Positions 20,912 to 21,372 of a stretch of DNA of 21,372 nt are shown here, piece by piece. Under the pieces are notes generated by a model, which saw only the letters and a list, made by a program, of their open reading frames with translations, ran no database searches and was not told where the DNA came from. Origin of the DNA: JBOGGX01 sp050744245 (GTDB taxonomy: Bacteria > Actinomycetota > Acidimicrobiia > Acidimicrobiales > JBOGGX01); the NCBI GenBank assembly GCA_050744245.1, contig JBOGGX010000015.1, positions 1-21,372 on the forward strand, given 5' to 3'. Position 1 is the stretch's first letter. Every line of letters begins with the position of its first letter. The position numbers and the translations under genes are program-made.

Positions 20912-21372
20912 TCAGTGGGCTGCGACGGCGACGGGCTGCGCCGTCGGCTCGGCGCGCGCCGGAACGCCGGACCGTGCGGGTGGCCGGAGCTGGAGCCACT
21001 GGTGGACCAGGGCCATCCACACCAGCGTTGCGCCGAGCACGTGAGCACCGACCAGGAGCGGCGGCACGCCCGTGAAGTACTGGAGGTAGCCGAGCCCGGC
21101 CTGGGCCACCAGGACCGTGACCAGGACCGTGGCCGCCCGCCGCGCCGCCGCCGCCCGGGGGCCGGCCCGGGCCAGGCGGAACAGCAGCACCAGGGTGCTG
21201 GCCAGGAAGACGACCATGGCGATGCCGTGGATGCGGACGATCTGGAGGATGTCGATCGGGAGCCGGTCGGCCTCCGGGTCGCCACCGTGGGGCCCGGCGC
21301 CGGTGACCATCGTGCCGGTGAGCACCACGATGGCGCCGGCCACCAGCAACCAGCGCCCGAGCGGCACCAGGC
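20912..21372 (-). CDS. ctaA: Heme A synthase, COX15/CtaA family (5' end outside window)
   Basis: Only the C-terminal 150 or so residues are in the window; the frame continues past the right edge. It has four hydrophobic segments and COX15/CtaA signatures: GTMVTGAGPHGGD, the heme-ligand His in IVRIHGIAMVVF, then QAGLGYLQYFTGVPPLLVGA and the second His in HVLGATLVWMALVHQWL. The protein oxidises the C8 methyl of heme O to make heme A for cytochrome aa3 oxidase in the cytoplasmic membrane. Its stop lies 22 bp before clpS on the same strand. Family members have about 300 residues, so half is missing only because of the window. Confidence 0.87.
   Translation of the reverse strand, partial: LVPLGRWLLVAGAIVVLTGTMVTGAGPHGGDPEADRLPIDILQIVRIHGIAMVVFLASTLVLLFRLARAGPRAAAARRAATVLVTVLVAQAGLGYLQYFTGVPPLLVGAHVLGATLVWMALVHQWLQLRPPARSGVPARAEPTAQPVAVAAH

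Noticed and set aside
1..21372. CRISPR arrays, rRNA genes, riboswitches
   Set aside because: No regularly spaced repeats with unique spacers, no rRNA segments and no recognised riboswitch core were seen on reading both strands.

Overview
The window is high-GC DNA from an actinobacterium, most likely a member of the class Acidimicrobiia. The evidence is WhiB-type and pSAM2-type mobile genes, GTG and ATG starts, and a chromosomal ctaA / clpS / DUF2017 block. The class-level assignment is inference from gene content and codon use; no database search was possible.

Layout. (a) 1-1606, minus strand: a DksA/TraR zinc-finger protein, an aldo/keto reductase broken by a 5-bp tandem duplication, and the 3' half of a tRNA-Lys(TTT) gene. 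(b) 1607-3382: a stretch without recognisable genes, a more A/T-rich pair of unknown exported or membrane proteins, and a GC-rich multi-hairpin repeat. (c) 3438-10438, plus strand: a compact integrative and conjugative element of the AICE (pSAM2-like) type. It holds a GntR/KorSA-like repressor with its own operator, then nine end-overlapping genes behind a TTGACT promoter overlaid by an 8-bp-periodic operator array. These are a Pra-like activator, a conserved AICE unknown, a small Cys/His protein, a zinc-ribbon/WhiB protein, an FtsK-type TraSA translocase, a small basic ORF, a RepSA-like HUH initiator, an excisionase and a tyrosine integrase. The integrase ends 50 bp from the 3' end of tRNA-Phe, the probable integration target. 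(d) 10488-10666, minus: tRNA-Asp and tRNA-Phe. (e) 10687-18313: a decayed stretch with a frameshifted Tat-exported PHP-domain protein, a frameshifted FAD oxidoreductase, a GPR1/FUN34/YaaH membrane protein with an in-frame amber near its N-terminus, an intact three-gene ArsR-SRPBCC / VOC / DUF1905 operon, an IS110 transposase remnant and an orphan excisionase-like gene pair. (f) 18681-21372, minus: tRNA-Glu, a peptidase-S51-like/CysRS-tail fusion, DUF2017, clpS and the end of ctaA.

How it fits together. On the minus strand the tRNAs read Glu, Asp, Phe, then half of Lys. I infer an ancestral tRNA cluster that has been split by insertions: the AICE between Phe and Lys, and the decayed region between Glu and Asp. 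The AICE genes all look intact, whereas five of the genes beside it carry frameshifts or premature stops. The GntR protein probably shuts off both its own promoter and the nine-gene operon through the shared 8-bp operator units. Derepression would switch on excision (Xis/Int), rolling-circle replication (Rep) and double-stranded DNA transfer (TraSA-like) together.
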